Source of the DNA: Bacillota bacterium
GTDB lineage: Bacteria > Bacillota > Clostridia > Oscillospirales > Ruminococcaceae
NCBI GenBank assembly: GCA_023413185.1
Contig: JAEZQD010000079.1
Span: 1 to 13,846 of the forward strand
Direction of reading: 5' to 3'
DNA length: 13,846 bases
In this document: piece by piece, positions 1-6,586 of the stretch
How positions within the stretch are numbered: position 1 is the stretch's first letter
How the letters are laid out: each line of letters opens with the position of its first letter
Program-made: the position numbers and the translations under genes
The notes under the pieces: generated by a model
What the model was told of the DNA's origin: nothing
Seen by the model: only the letters and a program-made list of their open reading frames with translations
The model's database searches: none

Positions 1-372
1 CCAGAGGGTCCCCCGGGTCCAGACGGTCCCACGGGTCCGGAGGGTGCAGAAGGTCCCACGGGTCCGGAGGGTCCCACAGGTCCGGAGGGTGCAGAAGGTC
101 CCACGGGTCCGGAAGGTCCCACAGGACCGGAGGGTCCGACAGGTCCGGAGGGTCCCACAGGTGCAGAAGGTCCCACAGGTCCGGAGGGTCCCACAGGTCC
201 GGAAGGTCCAACAGGTCCGGAAGGTCCGACAGGTCCAGAAGGTCCAACAGGACCAGAAGGAGGTCCCACAGGACCAGAGGGTCCAACAGGTCCGGAAGGT
301 CCGACAGGTCCGGAAGGTCCAACAGGTCCAGAAGGTCCGACAGGTCCGGAAGGTCCAACAGGTCCGGAGGGT
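1..372 (+). repeat. 18-bp tandem repeat encoding GPTGPE
   Basis: The collagen stalk is encoded by a tandem array with an 18-bp unit (two triplets). The 5' part mixes in GAE triplets and uses CCC for proline. The 3' part from about 199 is more uniform and alternates CCA-ACA with CCG-ACA units, giving an approximate 36-bp higher-order period, which suggests recent expansion. A three-base irregularity at 262-264 adds a single Gly and keeps the frame. The array is open in a second frame too, but that is a by-product of the repeat. Confidence 0.9.
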
Positions 373-774
373 TCGGGTGTAGCAAGTATTGCGTTCATTG
401 ATAACAACGGTTCGATAGGGGTGTTTCCTCCGTTGGCTACAGAGGTCACGGTGGCGTCTCAGTCCATTGGAGTTACTGCGGGGCAGGATGTCAAGGTGGA
501 TTATGCGTTCGGATTAAACTCGGTTACAACGGCAAACTATGTAATTAATGCAGAGTTCCGGCTGTATCGCGATGGGGTTTTGATTGCCACGCGAGGCTTG
601 GATCGGGTAGGTTCAAGTGCCGGAACACAGCGCTACCCTATCGCAAACACCTATGTTGATACTGCAGTTGCTACGGGCACCAGCACCTATGATGTGCGTG
701 TGATTATCACTACTGCAACCAACGTGACATCTTCAGCCGCAATCAACCGCAATCTGAATATGATTGCCTTTTAA
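1..774 (+). CDS. Collagen-like surface (exosporium-type) protein, 5' end missing
   Basis: The reading frame is open from the first base, so the N-terminus lies outside the window; 257 residues are visible. Residues 1-124 are nearly uninterrupted Gly-X-Y triplets, mostly GPT and GPE with a few GAE, one GPP and one GPD. Residues from about 125 to 257 form a non-repetitive, Thr/Val/Asn-rich domain ending in NLNMIAF, which fits a beta-rich globular trimerisation head as in BclA-type exosporium proteins (family knowledge; no domain search was made). The triplets should form a collagen triple helix; there are many Glu and no Lys in them, so the stalk is acidic. One triplet is broken at 262-264, where two Gly codons are adjacent. 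A terminator follows directly, so the gene ends its transcription unit. Two glycosyltransferase genes lie just downstream and may modify Thr in the stalk (inference). The role as a spore-surface filament is likely but not proven; another cell-surface location is possible. Confidence 0.85.
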   Translation, partial: PEGPPGPDGPTGPEGAEGPTGPEGPTGPEGAEGPTGPEGPTGPEGPTGPEGPTGAEGPTGPEGPTGPEGPTGPEGPTGPEGPTGPEGGPTGPEGPTGPEGPTGPEGPTGPEGPTGPEGPTGPEGSGVASIAFIDNNGSIGVFPPLATEVTVASQSIGVTAGQDVKVDYAFGLNSVTTANYVINAEFRLYRDGVLIATRGLDRVGSSAGTQRYPIANTYVDTAVATGTSTYDVRVIITTATNVTSSAAINRNLNMIAF

Positions 775-786
775 CAAGTAAGTGTT

Positions 787-820
787 AACAGGGGGTAGGT
801 GTGAGCCTGCCCCTTGTTTT
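787..820 (+). terminator. Intrinsic terminator of the collagen-like gene
   Basis: Bases 787-799 pair with 806-818 in a 13-bp stem containing two G-U pairs, with loop TGTGAG and a short T run (817-820). It starts 12 bases after the stop codon. It separates the collagen-like gene from the glycosyltransferase genes, which therefore probably have their own promoter in 821-900; none with clear consensus boxes was seen there. Confidence 0.75.
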
Positions 821-910
821 ATGTCGGTATCACATTATATCGGCACAGCATAAAGTGTTAGTGTACCTCCAATAGCCGCCCAAAATATACAAGGGATGAA
901 AGGCAGTGCG

Positions 911-2011
911 ATGCCAATGGGCAAATACAAAGTCTGCGTTTACGCCATCTGCAAAAACGAAGAGCAGTTTGTGGACCGATGGATGGATGCGGTGAGTGAG
1001 GCGGACCTCGTGGTGGTGACCGATACCGGTTCTACCGATGGTACCGTCGAAAGGCTGCGCGCGCGGGGCGCTGTGGTATATACCAAACAGATTACCCCAT
1101 GGCGGTTTGACACGGCTCGCAACTGCTCTATCGACCATATCCCCGAGGATGTGGACATCTGCGTATGCAACGACCTTGACGAGGTGTTTCGCGCAGGATG
1201 GCGGCAGAAGCTCGAAGATGCGTGGCAGCCACAGCACACGCGTGCAAGATACCTGTTTAACTTCTCGCTCGACCAAAACGGCAACCCAATTCGGCAGTTT
1301 ACAATGGAAAAGGCGCACCGCCGCCACGGCTTTCGGTGGGTTCATCCCGTACACGAGATGCTGGTGTACAGTGGGGAGGAGCCGGAGGATGTTGTGTGGG
1401 TGGATATGGTGCTCGACCATTACCCCGACTTAAGTAAGTCGCGCGGGCAGTATCTGCCGCTGCTTGAACTTTCTGCCGCCGAAAACCCCAATGATGACCG
1501 CACGGCGTTTTGGCTGGGCAGGGAGTACCTTTACAAGGCGCAGTACGATAAAGCGATAGCGGAGTTAACACGCCATCTGTGCCTGCCCACCGCAAAATGG
1601 GCGGAAGAACGGTGTGCCTCAATGCGCTGCATCGCGTCGGCGTACCAGGCAAAGGGTGAGCGGGAGCGTGCAAAGCAATGGCTGTATCGCGCCGTTGCCG
1701 AGTGCCCTTTTGTACGCGAGCCGTATTATGACATGATGAATCTGTGCTATCGGCAGGGCGATTGGACGCTCTGCGCGGTGATGGTAGCGTCGGCACTTGC
1801 CATCACGCAAAAAAGCGGCAGCTACCTGACCGAGGAGGCGGCATGGGGCGCGGCGGTGTACGATTTGGGGGCGATTGCCTGCTATCAAATCGGGTTGTAT
1901 GGGCAGGCGAGTGAGTACGTTCAAACCGCATGCATCTTAAGCCCAAGCGACAAGCGCCTGCAAAAAAACCTTGCGCTAATCCGCGCCAGGTCGCAGCAGA
2001 AGGGGGATTAG
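911..2011 (+). CDS. Family-2 glycosyltransferase with TPR-like C-terminus (copy 1)
   Basis: This 366-residue protein has an N-terminal GT-A fold typical of GT2. A beta-strand opening (YKVCVYAICKNE) leads to DTGSTDG at residues 38-44 and a metal/nucleotide-binding DxD-like motif NDLD at 87-90. HPVHE at 145-149 is a conserved feature of this subgroup. Residues from about 195 to 350 contain helical repeats of TPR character (WLGREYLYKAQYDKAIAEL and later units). It would transfer a sugar from a nucleotide-sugar to a protein or peptide; the TPR part may hold the acceptor. The start at 911 is chosen because GAAAGG (898-903) lies 7 bases upstream and gives the same length as the downstream paralogue. 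ATG 896 has its purines directly against the start codon, and ATG 917 is the other alternative. The next gene follows after 4 bases, so the two form an operon. Position beside a collagen-like gene recalls glycosyltransferases next to bclA-type genes in other spore formers; substrate is inferred. Confidence 0.85.
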   Translation: MPMGKYKVCVYAICKNEEQFVDRWMDAVSEADLVVVTDTGSTDGTVERLRARGAVVYTKQITPWRFDTARNCSIDHIPEDVDICVCNDLDEVFRAGWRQKLEDAWQPQHTRARYLFNFSLDQNGNPIRQFTMEKAHRRHGFRWVHPVHEMLVYSGEEPEDVVWVDMVLDHYPDLSKSRGQYLPLLELSAAENPNDDRTAFWLGREYLYKAQYDKAIAELTRHLCLPTAKWAEERCASMRCIASAYQAKGERERAKQWLYRAVAECPFVREPYYDMMNLCYRQGDWTLCAVMVASALAITQKSGSYLTEEAAWGAAVYDLGAIACYQIGLYGQASEYVQTACILSPSDKRLQKNLALIRARSQQKGD

Positions 2012-2015
2012 GGCA

Positions 2016-3116
2016 ATGAGCCGATACAAGGTTTGTGTTTACGCCATCTGCAAAAACGAAGCGCAGTTTGTGGATGGGTGGATGGATTCAATGTGCGAGG
2101 CGGATATGGTGGTGGTCACCGACACCGGCTCGACGGACGATACCGTCAAAAAGCTCAAAGACCGCGGGGCGGTGGTGTACACCGAGCTTGTCAGCCCGTG
2201 GCGTTTTGACGAAGCGCGCAACCGCTCGCTAGACCACGTGCCGGATGACGTTGACCTCTGCGTGTGCACCGATCTGGATGAAGCGTTTGTGCCGGGCTGG
2301 CGAGATAAGCTTGAGCAGGCGTGGAACGACAACGCCACCATGGGCAGATACCTGTACAACTGGAGCCTGCGTAAGGACGGCACGCCCGATGTGCAGTTTC
2401 GGTACTTTAAGGTGCACACGAAAAAAGACTACCGCTGGGTATACCCCGTTCACGAGTGCCTGCACTATGTGGGCAGTGGCAGCGCGGTAGAGGTGTTTAT
2501 CGACGGCATGGTGTTAAACCATTACCCAGACAAAAGCAAGCCGCGCTCGAGCTATCTTGCCCTGCTGGAGCTGGGAGCGGCGGAAACCCCGCAGGACGAC
2601 CGCATGAACTTCTACCTTGGCAGGGAGTATTTTTTTGCGGGAAGATGGCAGGAGTGCATTGATGTGCAAAAGCGCTACCTCACCCTGCCCACCGCCACAT
2701 GGAAAGAGGAGCGCTGCGCCGCAATGCGACTGATTGCGCGGTGCTATGACTACCTAAAAAACAAGCAGGAGTCGCGCCGCTGGTTTTACCGTGCCATTGC
2801 CGAGTGCATGACCATGCGCGAGCCGTATGTGGAGTTTGCAAATGCGGCATATCGTTGGAACGACTGGCTGCTGTGCCTGTGTATGGCGGAACACGCCCTT
2901 GCCATAACCGAACGGTCGCCAAACTATATCAGTGTGGGCTGCGCATGGGATCATACGCCCTACGACCTGGCATCCATCGCGTGCTGGAATCTCGGGCTGT
3001 ATGAACGGGCGCTTGCATACGTAAAACAGGCGGTCGCAATCACGCCAAACGACCAGCGTCTTAATGCAAACCTGCTACTGATGCAAAATAAGCTAAGCGA
3101 GCAACCGAAAGAGTAA
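2016..3116 (+). CDS. Family-2 glycosyltransferase with TPR-like C-terminus (copy 2)
   Basis: A 366-residue paralogue of the gene before it, colinear over its whole length. The opening RYKVCVYAICKNE, DTGSTD (residues 36-41), TDLD (85-88) and YPVHE (143-147) line up with copy 1, and the TPR-like C-terminal half is also shared. A tandem gene duplication followed by clear divergence is the simplest origin. The ATG at 2016 is preceded by a purine-rich AGAAGGGGG (1998-2006) with a 9-base spacer, located in the 3' end of copy 1, so translation is probably coupled. The two enzymes could add successive sugars to one glycan or recognise different acceptor sites; nothing in the sequence decides this. 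A strong terminator follows 22 bases after the stop, so the operon visible here consists of these two genes only. Confidence 0.85.
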   Translation: MSRYKVCVYAICKNEAQFVDGWMDSMCEADMVVVTDTGSTDDTVKKLKDRGAVVYTELVSPWRFDEARNRSLDHVPDDVDLCVCTDLDEAFVPGWRDKLEQAWNDNATMGRYLYNWSLRKDGTPDVQFRYFKVHTKKDYRWVYPVHECLHYVGSGSAVEVFIDGMVLNHYPDKSKPRSSYLALLELGAAETPQDDRMNFYLGREYFFAGRWQECIDVQKRYLTLPTATWKEERCAAMRLIARCYDYLKNKQESRRWFYRAIAECMTMREPYVEFANAAYRWNDWLLCLCMAEHALAITERSPNYISVGCAWDHTPYDLASIACWNLGLYERALAYVKQAVAITPNDQRLNANLLLMQNKLSEQPKE

Positions 3117-3138
3117 CCTCGGTTTAAAGATACAAAGC

Positions 3139-3175
3139 AAAAATCGCAGCCGTCGGTGAAACGGCTGCGATTTTT
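3139..3175 (+). terminator. Intrinsic terminator of the glycosyltransferase operon
   Basis: Bases 3139-3153 pair with 3161-3175 in a perfect 15-bp stem (core TCGCAGCCG/CGGCTGCGA), loop CGGTGAA, with five T at the end. The left side is A-rich, so it could also act on the other strand. Confidence 0.9.
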
Positions 3176-3233
3176 GTGAGGATGAATCTCTGCGGCTAGA
3201 AATGGTTGTTGTATTAGAAGTTAACATAATAAT

Positions 3234-3403
3234 GGGTTTGCCATGGAACGGTCGAATTCCTTTGCCGTCGTGCAGCATATTTGACGCTGCCGCTTCATGC
3301 CCGCCGGCTGCCGTGCCGTTAAGCGCCCCCTGGTGTTGGGGCAAGCTCGTCGAAATCCACGGCGGCAGGAGAAACCCGCTTGCAGTTAGCGACTGCTAAC
3401 TGC
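3234..3403 (+). ncRNA. Possible structured RNA, family not recognised
   Basis: This GC-rich block sits in a 420-base gap with no credible protein gene. GGGTTT (3234-3239) can pair with AAACCC (3372-3377), closing a domain of about 144 bases. Inside, GCCCC (3325-3329) pairs with GGGGC (3338-3342), and GCAGC (3272-3276) with GCTGC (3286-3290). CACGGCGGC (3358-3366) can form nine pairs with either GCCGTCGTG (3264-3272) or GCTGCCGTG (3307-3315), so two folds exclude one another. A perfect 9-bp hairpin (3382-3390/3395-3403, loop GACT) follows, but without a good T run. A weak promoter-like AT-rich stretch (TGGTTG, 16 bases, CATAAT at 3225-3230) precedes it. It does not match SRP RNA, tmRNA, RNase P RNA or a T-box as far as I can tell; 6S RNA cannot be excluded by eye. 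The strand is uncertain, and it may simply be a gene remnant. Confidence 0.3.
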
Positions 3404-3431
3404 CTGATGTTTAGTTTACACCACTAATACC

Positions 3432-3458
3432 GATTTGTCAATAGGTTTGTGACAAATC
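3432..3458. other. Perfect 9-bp hairpin in intergenic DNA
   Basis: GATTTGTCA (3432-3440) and TGACAAATC (3450-3458) form a perfect inverted repeat with a 9-base loop. It lies between the possible RNA and the terminator of the minus-strand operon. No T run is attached. It could be an operator-like palindrome or part of a 3' untranslated region; no role can be assigned. Confidence 0.4.
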
Positions 3459-3492
3459 ACCCACAATATTCGTATACATTAAAGAGCGAAAT

Positions 3493-3521
3493 GGGCACAG
3501 GGGCATTCGACCCCTGTGCCC
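3493..3521 (-). terminator. Terminator of the DUF1538 / P-II-like operon
   Basis: GGGCACAGGGG (3493-3503) and CCCCTGTGCCC (3511-3521) form a perfect 11-bp stem with a 7-base loop, 15 bases after the stop codon of the P-II-like gene. On the minus strand the stem is followed by ATTTCGCTCTTT, a broken but T-rich tail. Confidence 0.7.
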
Positions 3522-3536
3522 AAGATAGCTTTTGGC

Positions 3537-4202
3537 TTAGTATAGCCCGTATGCGCTGCTAACGTCCTGAACAAACACAATGCCGTTGCCGGGCTTATCA
3601 AGCTCAAGCTTTTTTACCACCATATCCACGATAGGTGGGGTGAGCTGTTTTTCTGCAATGATTAGCGCAATCTCTTTTTCCGGCTCCACCTCTACAGAAA
3701 ACAGCATACTGGTGTCGCCTGCGCCAGAGCCGCGTCCATGCATTACGGTACCGCCCCGCGCGCCGGCTTGCGAAGCCGCTTCAATTGCGTATTCCGCTTT
3801 GCCTTTATCAACAATTACAAATATAGCCTGATGCATGCCTGTTTCCTCTCCTTCGTTTCTTTCACAGGTGAATTGTTCCCCGTTCCCAACGCCGCATATG
3901 GTGTTTAGCGGAATGGTAAACGCAATGCCATGGTTTGGTTTGGTAAACTGAAATTGGGTTGTAAGCTGCTGCAATGCATCCTGCGCCTTAGGCTTTTTTG
4001 CAAGCATTAACACGACTTCCTTACGGATGTCGCCAAGCTCCAATATAGCCAATAATCGGCTGCGCGCGGTTCCCTTAGCCAAAAGCACGGTGCCGTTTGA
4101 AATGCCAAGCTGTTTTGCGGCAGACAAAATCTTGCGAGCGGCGCCGTGGTTAACAATCACATACAGCATCTCAATCTGATCTGTATTCTCTTTAAAGTTC
4201 AT
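3537..4202 (-). CDS. Tandem P-II-like regulatory protein
   Basis: This 221-residue protein contains two P-II-like (GlnB superfamily) domains, at about residues 12-107 and 121-221. The second carries the better signature, GARGGTVMHGRGSG followed at the end by KPGNGIVFVQDV. The first has the corresponding but degenerate GISNGTVLLAKG and KPNHGIAFTIPL. Single P-II proteins are about 112 residues, so this is a fusion or duplication. P-II proteins bind nucleotides at the trimer interface and often control a membrane transporter. The gene overlaps the 3' end of the DUF1538 membrane protein by 11 bases, and this gene pairing recurs in Firmicutes, so regulation of that membrane protein is the best guess. 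Start: ATG 4202 with AGGAGG (4216-4211) at 8 bases; a TTG directly before it is not needed. Whether the domains bind ATP or another ligand cannot be read from the sequence. Confidence 0.85.
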   Translation of the reverse strand: MNFKENTDQIEMLYVIVNHGAARKILSAAKQLGISNGTVLLAKGTARSRLLAILELGDIRKEVVLMLAKKPKAQDALQQLTTQFQFTKPNHGIAFTIPLNTICGVGNGEQFTCERNEGEETGMHQAIFVIVDKGKAEYAIEAASQAGARGGTVMHGRGSGAGDTSMLFSVEVEPEKEIALIIAEKQLTPPIVDMVVKKLELDKPGNGIVFVQDVSSAYGLY

Positions 4203-5694
4203 CAACAGAGCCTCCTGATCTGCGTGATTTTATTTTATGAATCAGCCCCAACACCTGCAGGGTAATAATGGGGGTCAGCGCAACCATGGCAATAACCCCA
4301 AATCCGTCCACCAAGATGTTCGCGCTCTCCACCGCCTCTGCCGCACCTTGGGCAAACGCAAGGATAAAAGTGGCGGTCATGGGTCCGGTGGCGACACCCC
4401 CGGAGTCAAACGACATACCCACAAACAGCTTGGGAACCACAAAGCTTAGCCCCACGGCAATCACATAGCCGGGCAGCAGGTAGTGCCACAGCATAATCTC
4501 CGGCACAAGGATGCGAACGACCGAAAGCGCTATGGCAACGCCTACGCCGATGGAAAGCGACGCAAGAACCGCCCGACGTTTCACCGATCCGCCCGTTACC
4601 ACCTCAATCTGGTTAGTTAACACGTGAACGGCGGGTTCTGCCAAAATGGTCACAAAGCCCAGTACAAAACCAACGGTAATCAGCAAGGAATGGTTATTCA
4701 GCGCGGCAAGCTGTTCGCCGATTAACCGCCCTACATCCATAAAGCCCGCGTTTACACCCACCAAAAAAAGCACAAGCCCGATAAAGGCATAAAGCTGACC
4801 CTTTATAATTCTGCTTGCCGCGCGTCGGTGCAGCTTAAAGGCCGCTACCTGAAATACGATAAAAATAACGACAAGCGGCGCTAGGGAAAGCCCAACTTCC
4901 TTTAGAGTGCCGGGCATATTATTGATAAACGGTTGCAGAATTTCGGTAGATTGCCGAACGTCCACGTCTAAGGTGGCGGTAATCTCATCCTGCTTAGAAA
5001 AAACGCTCATGACAATCACCGAAAGAATCGGTCCCACCGAGGCGATACCCACCAGCCCAAAGCTGTCCTTTTCCGACGCCTTGCTGTCCTTTTTTAAAAC
5101 AGACACACCAACGGCAAGCGCGAGAATAAAGGGGACGGCCAGTGCCCCGGTGGTTGCGCCCGAAGCATCAAAGGAGATGGCCAAAAACTCTGGCGTAGCA
5201 AAAAAGGAGAACACAAGAATAACAAAATAGCATACCGCAAGCAGCTTATAAAGCGGAACATTGTAAACCATGCGCAGCATACCAAGTGCCATAAAAACAG
5301 CAATACCCACCGAGACGACGACAATTAGCGCGAATTTGGGTATTGCGCCCGAACTGACCATGTCCACCTGCTCAGCAATCAAAACCAGTGCAGGCTCAGC
5401 TATCGAGATGAAAAAGCCGAGCAACAATGCGCCCAAACCCAACTTCCACACCTTGGATGTGCGAAACAGGGTGCCGCCCAACAGGTTGCCCATGGGCGTA
5501 ATGCCGATGTCAACACCTGCTAAGAAGATAGCCAGCCCCACAATGACAAGGATTAACCCAATTAAAAACCGAACCAGCTGGTATGGCTCAAGGGGTGTGA
5601 GGGTGAAGTTTAGAATTAGTACAATGACGGTGATTGGTAGGACGGAAAGAACGACCTCTTTCAATTTTTCCATTAAAAGGTTCAAGCAACGCAC
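4192..5694 (-). CDS. DUF1538 family polytopic membrane protein (probable transporter)
   Basis: A 500-residue, very hydrophobic protein with about 12 membrane segments and an evident internal duplication. The halves (about 8-234 and 258-490) align: LKEVVLSVLP with LKEVGLSLAP, AEPAL (99-103) with AEPAV (352-356), and FDASGATTG (175-183) with FDSGGVATG (429-437). This direct repeat is typical of DUF1538 proteins, and the paired AEP and FDxGGxxTG loops look like a two-fold transport site, though the substrate is unknown. The overlapping downstream gene encodes a tandem P-II-like protein, so a nucleotide-sensing protein probably gates transport. The start is uncertain. GTG 5694 has AGAAGGG 4 bases upstream; ATG 5673 (MEKLKEV) begins exactly where the repeat begins but lacks a ribosome binding site. 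The leader contains tandem -10-like boxes and a small GC hairpin (5706-5710/5722-5726). Confidence 0.85.
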   Translation of the reverse strand: MRCLNLLMEKLKEVVLSVLPITVIVLILNFTLTPLEPYQLVRFLIGLILVIVGLAIFLAGVDIGITPMGNLLGGTLFRTSKVWKLGLGALLLGFFISIAEPALVLIAEQVDMVSSGAIPKFALIVVVSVGIAVFMALGMLRMVYNVPLYKLLAVCYFVILVFSFFATPEFLAISFDASGATTGALAVPFILALAVGVSVLKKDSKASEKDSFGLVGIASVGPILSVIVMSVFSKQDEITATLDVDVRQSTEILQPFINNMPGTLKEVGLSLAPLVVIFIVFQVAAFKLHRRAASRIIKGQLYAFIGLVLFLVGVNAGFMDVGRLIGEQLAALNNHSLLITVGFVLGFVTILAEPAVHVLTNQIEVVTGGSVKRRAVLASLSIGVGVAIALSVVRILVPEIMLWHYLLPGYVIAVGLSFVVPKLFVGMSFDSGGVATGPMTATFILAFAQGAAEAVESANILVDGFGVIAMVALTPIITLQVLGLIHKIKSRRSGGSVDEL

Positions 5695-5732
5695 ACATCC
5701 CTTCTGCGGGCAAAAAAGTGACCCGCTTTCCT

Positions 5733-5744
5733 ATTATAATTATA
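5733..5744 (-). promoter_or_regulatory. Tandem -10-like boxes upstream of the DUF1538 gene
   Basis: On the minus strand two TATAAT hexamers lie directly next to each other (5744-5739 and 5738-5733), 39 to 50 bases upstream of the GTG start. No good -35 box is found 16-18 bases upstream of either, so promoter activity would need an activator or is weak. Confidence 0.35.
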
Positions 5745-5828
5745 GTCTACCACAGTTATGCCTTTTGGGCAACCTTAGTAGGAGAATGCAACACAAGCGG
5801 TAGTGTGTGGTTGCAAAAAGCCTTCTAG

Positions 5829-6272
5829 CTATTGCGCTTTGCGTATCGCGTTCTTTCTGCCACGTTTCTTGCCAAGCGAAACAAAAAGCAACAAGCCGCC
5901 CACGGCAATAAAAATAAACGGACCCAGCTTCAACCCGGTGTCTTCTTCCCGCGCGCTGAGATAGGGGAAGAAGGTAAAATACCGCACCTGCGTCATAGAA
6001 GGACCAGAAGCTGCACCTGATATCCTCTGCGTGCTCGCCTCAATGGCTTTTCCATCGCTCGTTTGAAAGCGGTAGCCGATCTGGTACACGTAGCTGCCCG
6101 CGCGGGGGTTAGTGAGATCACCGCCCTGCCTGCGAACCGAGGTAACGGTTGCATCTGCGCGGTTGCCTGCAACGCCCAGCGCAAAAAGCCATGCTCCCCA
6201 AAGTATAAACAGGAAACCAATAACAAACAAAAGAATCCTGCCGCCCATATTGCTTGACCTCTTGTTAGACAC
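5829..6272 (-). CDS. DUF3592 family small membrane protein
   Basis: A 147-residue protein with two membrane segments (about residues 11-30 and 113-133) enclosing a beta-rich extracytoplasmic domain (ADATVTSVRR, YQIGYRFQTSDGKAIEAS). This is the architecture of DUF3592 proteins, whose function is unknown. The C-terminus is very basic (KKRGRKNAIRKAQ), as expected for a cytoplasmic tail. The GTG start at 6272 is supported by AAGGGGG at an 8-base spacing, and there is no better ATG. It stands 134 bases upstream of the DUF1538 gene on the same strand with no clear terminator between, so partial co-transcription is possible but a functional link is not implied. Confidence 0.7.
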   Translation of the reverse strand: MSNKRSSNMGGRILLFVIGFLFILWGAWLFALGVAGNRADATVTSVRRQGGDLTNPRAGSYVYQIGYRFQTSDGKAIEASTQRISGAASGPSMTQVRYFTFFPYLSAREEDTGLKLGPFIFIAVGGLLLFVSLGKKRGRKNAIRKAQ

Positions 6273-6364
6273 AACCGTTTCCCCCTTATAGTATTATGCA
6301 ATGAAAGACTGGATAAAGATTAAGCCGGACGCTGAAGTATATGGGTTTTGACTCGGTTTTTCAA

Positions 6365-6456
6365 CTATACTCAGCAAACTTCAAAACGAAACCGTTTTGA
6401 ACCGCACGAAAAACCGTGCGGCGCCCACAAATGTGGGCGGTTTGTGGAGTCTATAG
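6365..6456 (+). repeat. Cloverleaf inverted-repeat unit A
   Basis: A closing stem encloses three hairpins with no unpaired base between them. The stem pairs CTATA (6365-6369) with TATAG (6452-6456), CTC (6370-6372) with GAG (6447-6449) and CAAAC (6375-6379) with GTTTG (6440-6444), with small bulges. Arm 1 is TTCAAAACG (6380-6388) with CGTTTTGAA (6393-6401). Arm 2 is CCGCACG (6402-6408) with CGTGCGG (6415-6421). Arm 3 is CGCCCAC (6422-6428) with GTGGGCG (6433-6439). This is a four-way junction that DNA could extrude as a cruciform or that RNA could adopt. It lies in the intergenic region between the DUF3592 and AbrB-type genes. I do not recognise a named family. Confidence 0.8.
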
Positions 6457-6537
6457 TCAATAAACACGCCATCAGGCGTGCGGTGGGAAGTACCTGCCGC
6501 TTGAAAACAGGGACTGTTTTCAAGTTTATTGACTATA
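6452..6537 (-). repeat. Cloverleaf inverted-repeat unit B, inverted relative to A
   Basis: TATAGTCAATAAAC (6452-6465) and GTTTATTGACTATA (6524-6537) form a perfect 14-bp closing stem. Three abutting hairpins fill it completely. They are ACGCC/GGCGT (6466-6470/6475-6479), GCGGTGGG/CCTGCCGC (6480-6487/6493-6500, two G-U pairs) and TTGAAAACAG/CTGTTTTCAA (6501-6510/6514-6523). Read on the minus strand, the arm order (TTGAAAACAG, a GCGG arm, an ACGCC arm) repeats the order in unit A, so the two units are diverged inverted copies. They share TATAG at 6452-6456. Both ends of the pair carry CTATAC. The two G-U pairs would be A-C mismatches in a minus-strand transcript, a weak hint of a plus-strand RNA. 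Confidence 0.8.
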
Positions 6538-6586
6538 CATTTGTATCGAAGAATAGTATTGTAGCTTTAAGGCAGCAAGTTATAGA

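Noticed and set aside
44..382. Open frame of Val/Arg/Gln-rich residues in frame 2 of the collagen array
   Set aside because: It is a shadow of the 18-bp repeat; the GPT/GPE frame continues into a real domain with a proper stop, this one does not.
823..870. Sigma-K-like promoter before the glycosyltransferases (AC, 15 bases, CATAAAGT)
   Set aside because: The -10 match is incomplete and the -35 is only two bases, so chance is likely.
3093..3344. Minus-strand open frame across the glycosyltransferase terminator
   Set aside because: It runs through a strong terminator hairpin and into the end of the glycosyltransferase gene, with no family resemblance.
3202..3399. Short open frame with several Cys and Pro in the intergenic block
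   Set aside because: No ribosome binding site before its ATGs, no recognisable family, and the DNA has RNA-like inverted pairing instead.
3234..3403. Assignment of the structured block to SRP RNA, tmRNA or a T-box leader
   Set aside because: The hallmark sequences of these RNAs (SRP tetraloop region, tmRNA ends, T-box antiterminator) are not present on either strand.
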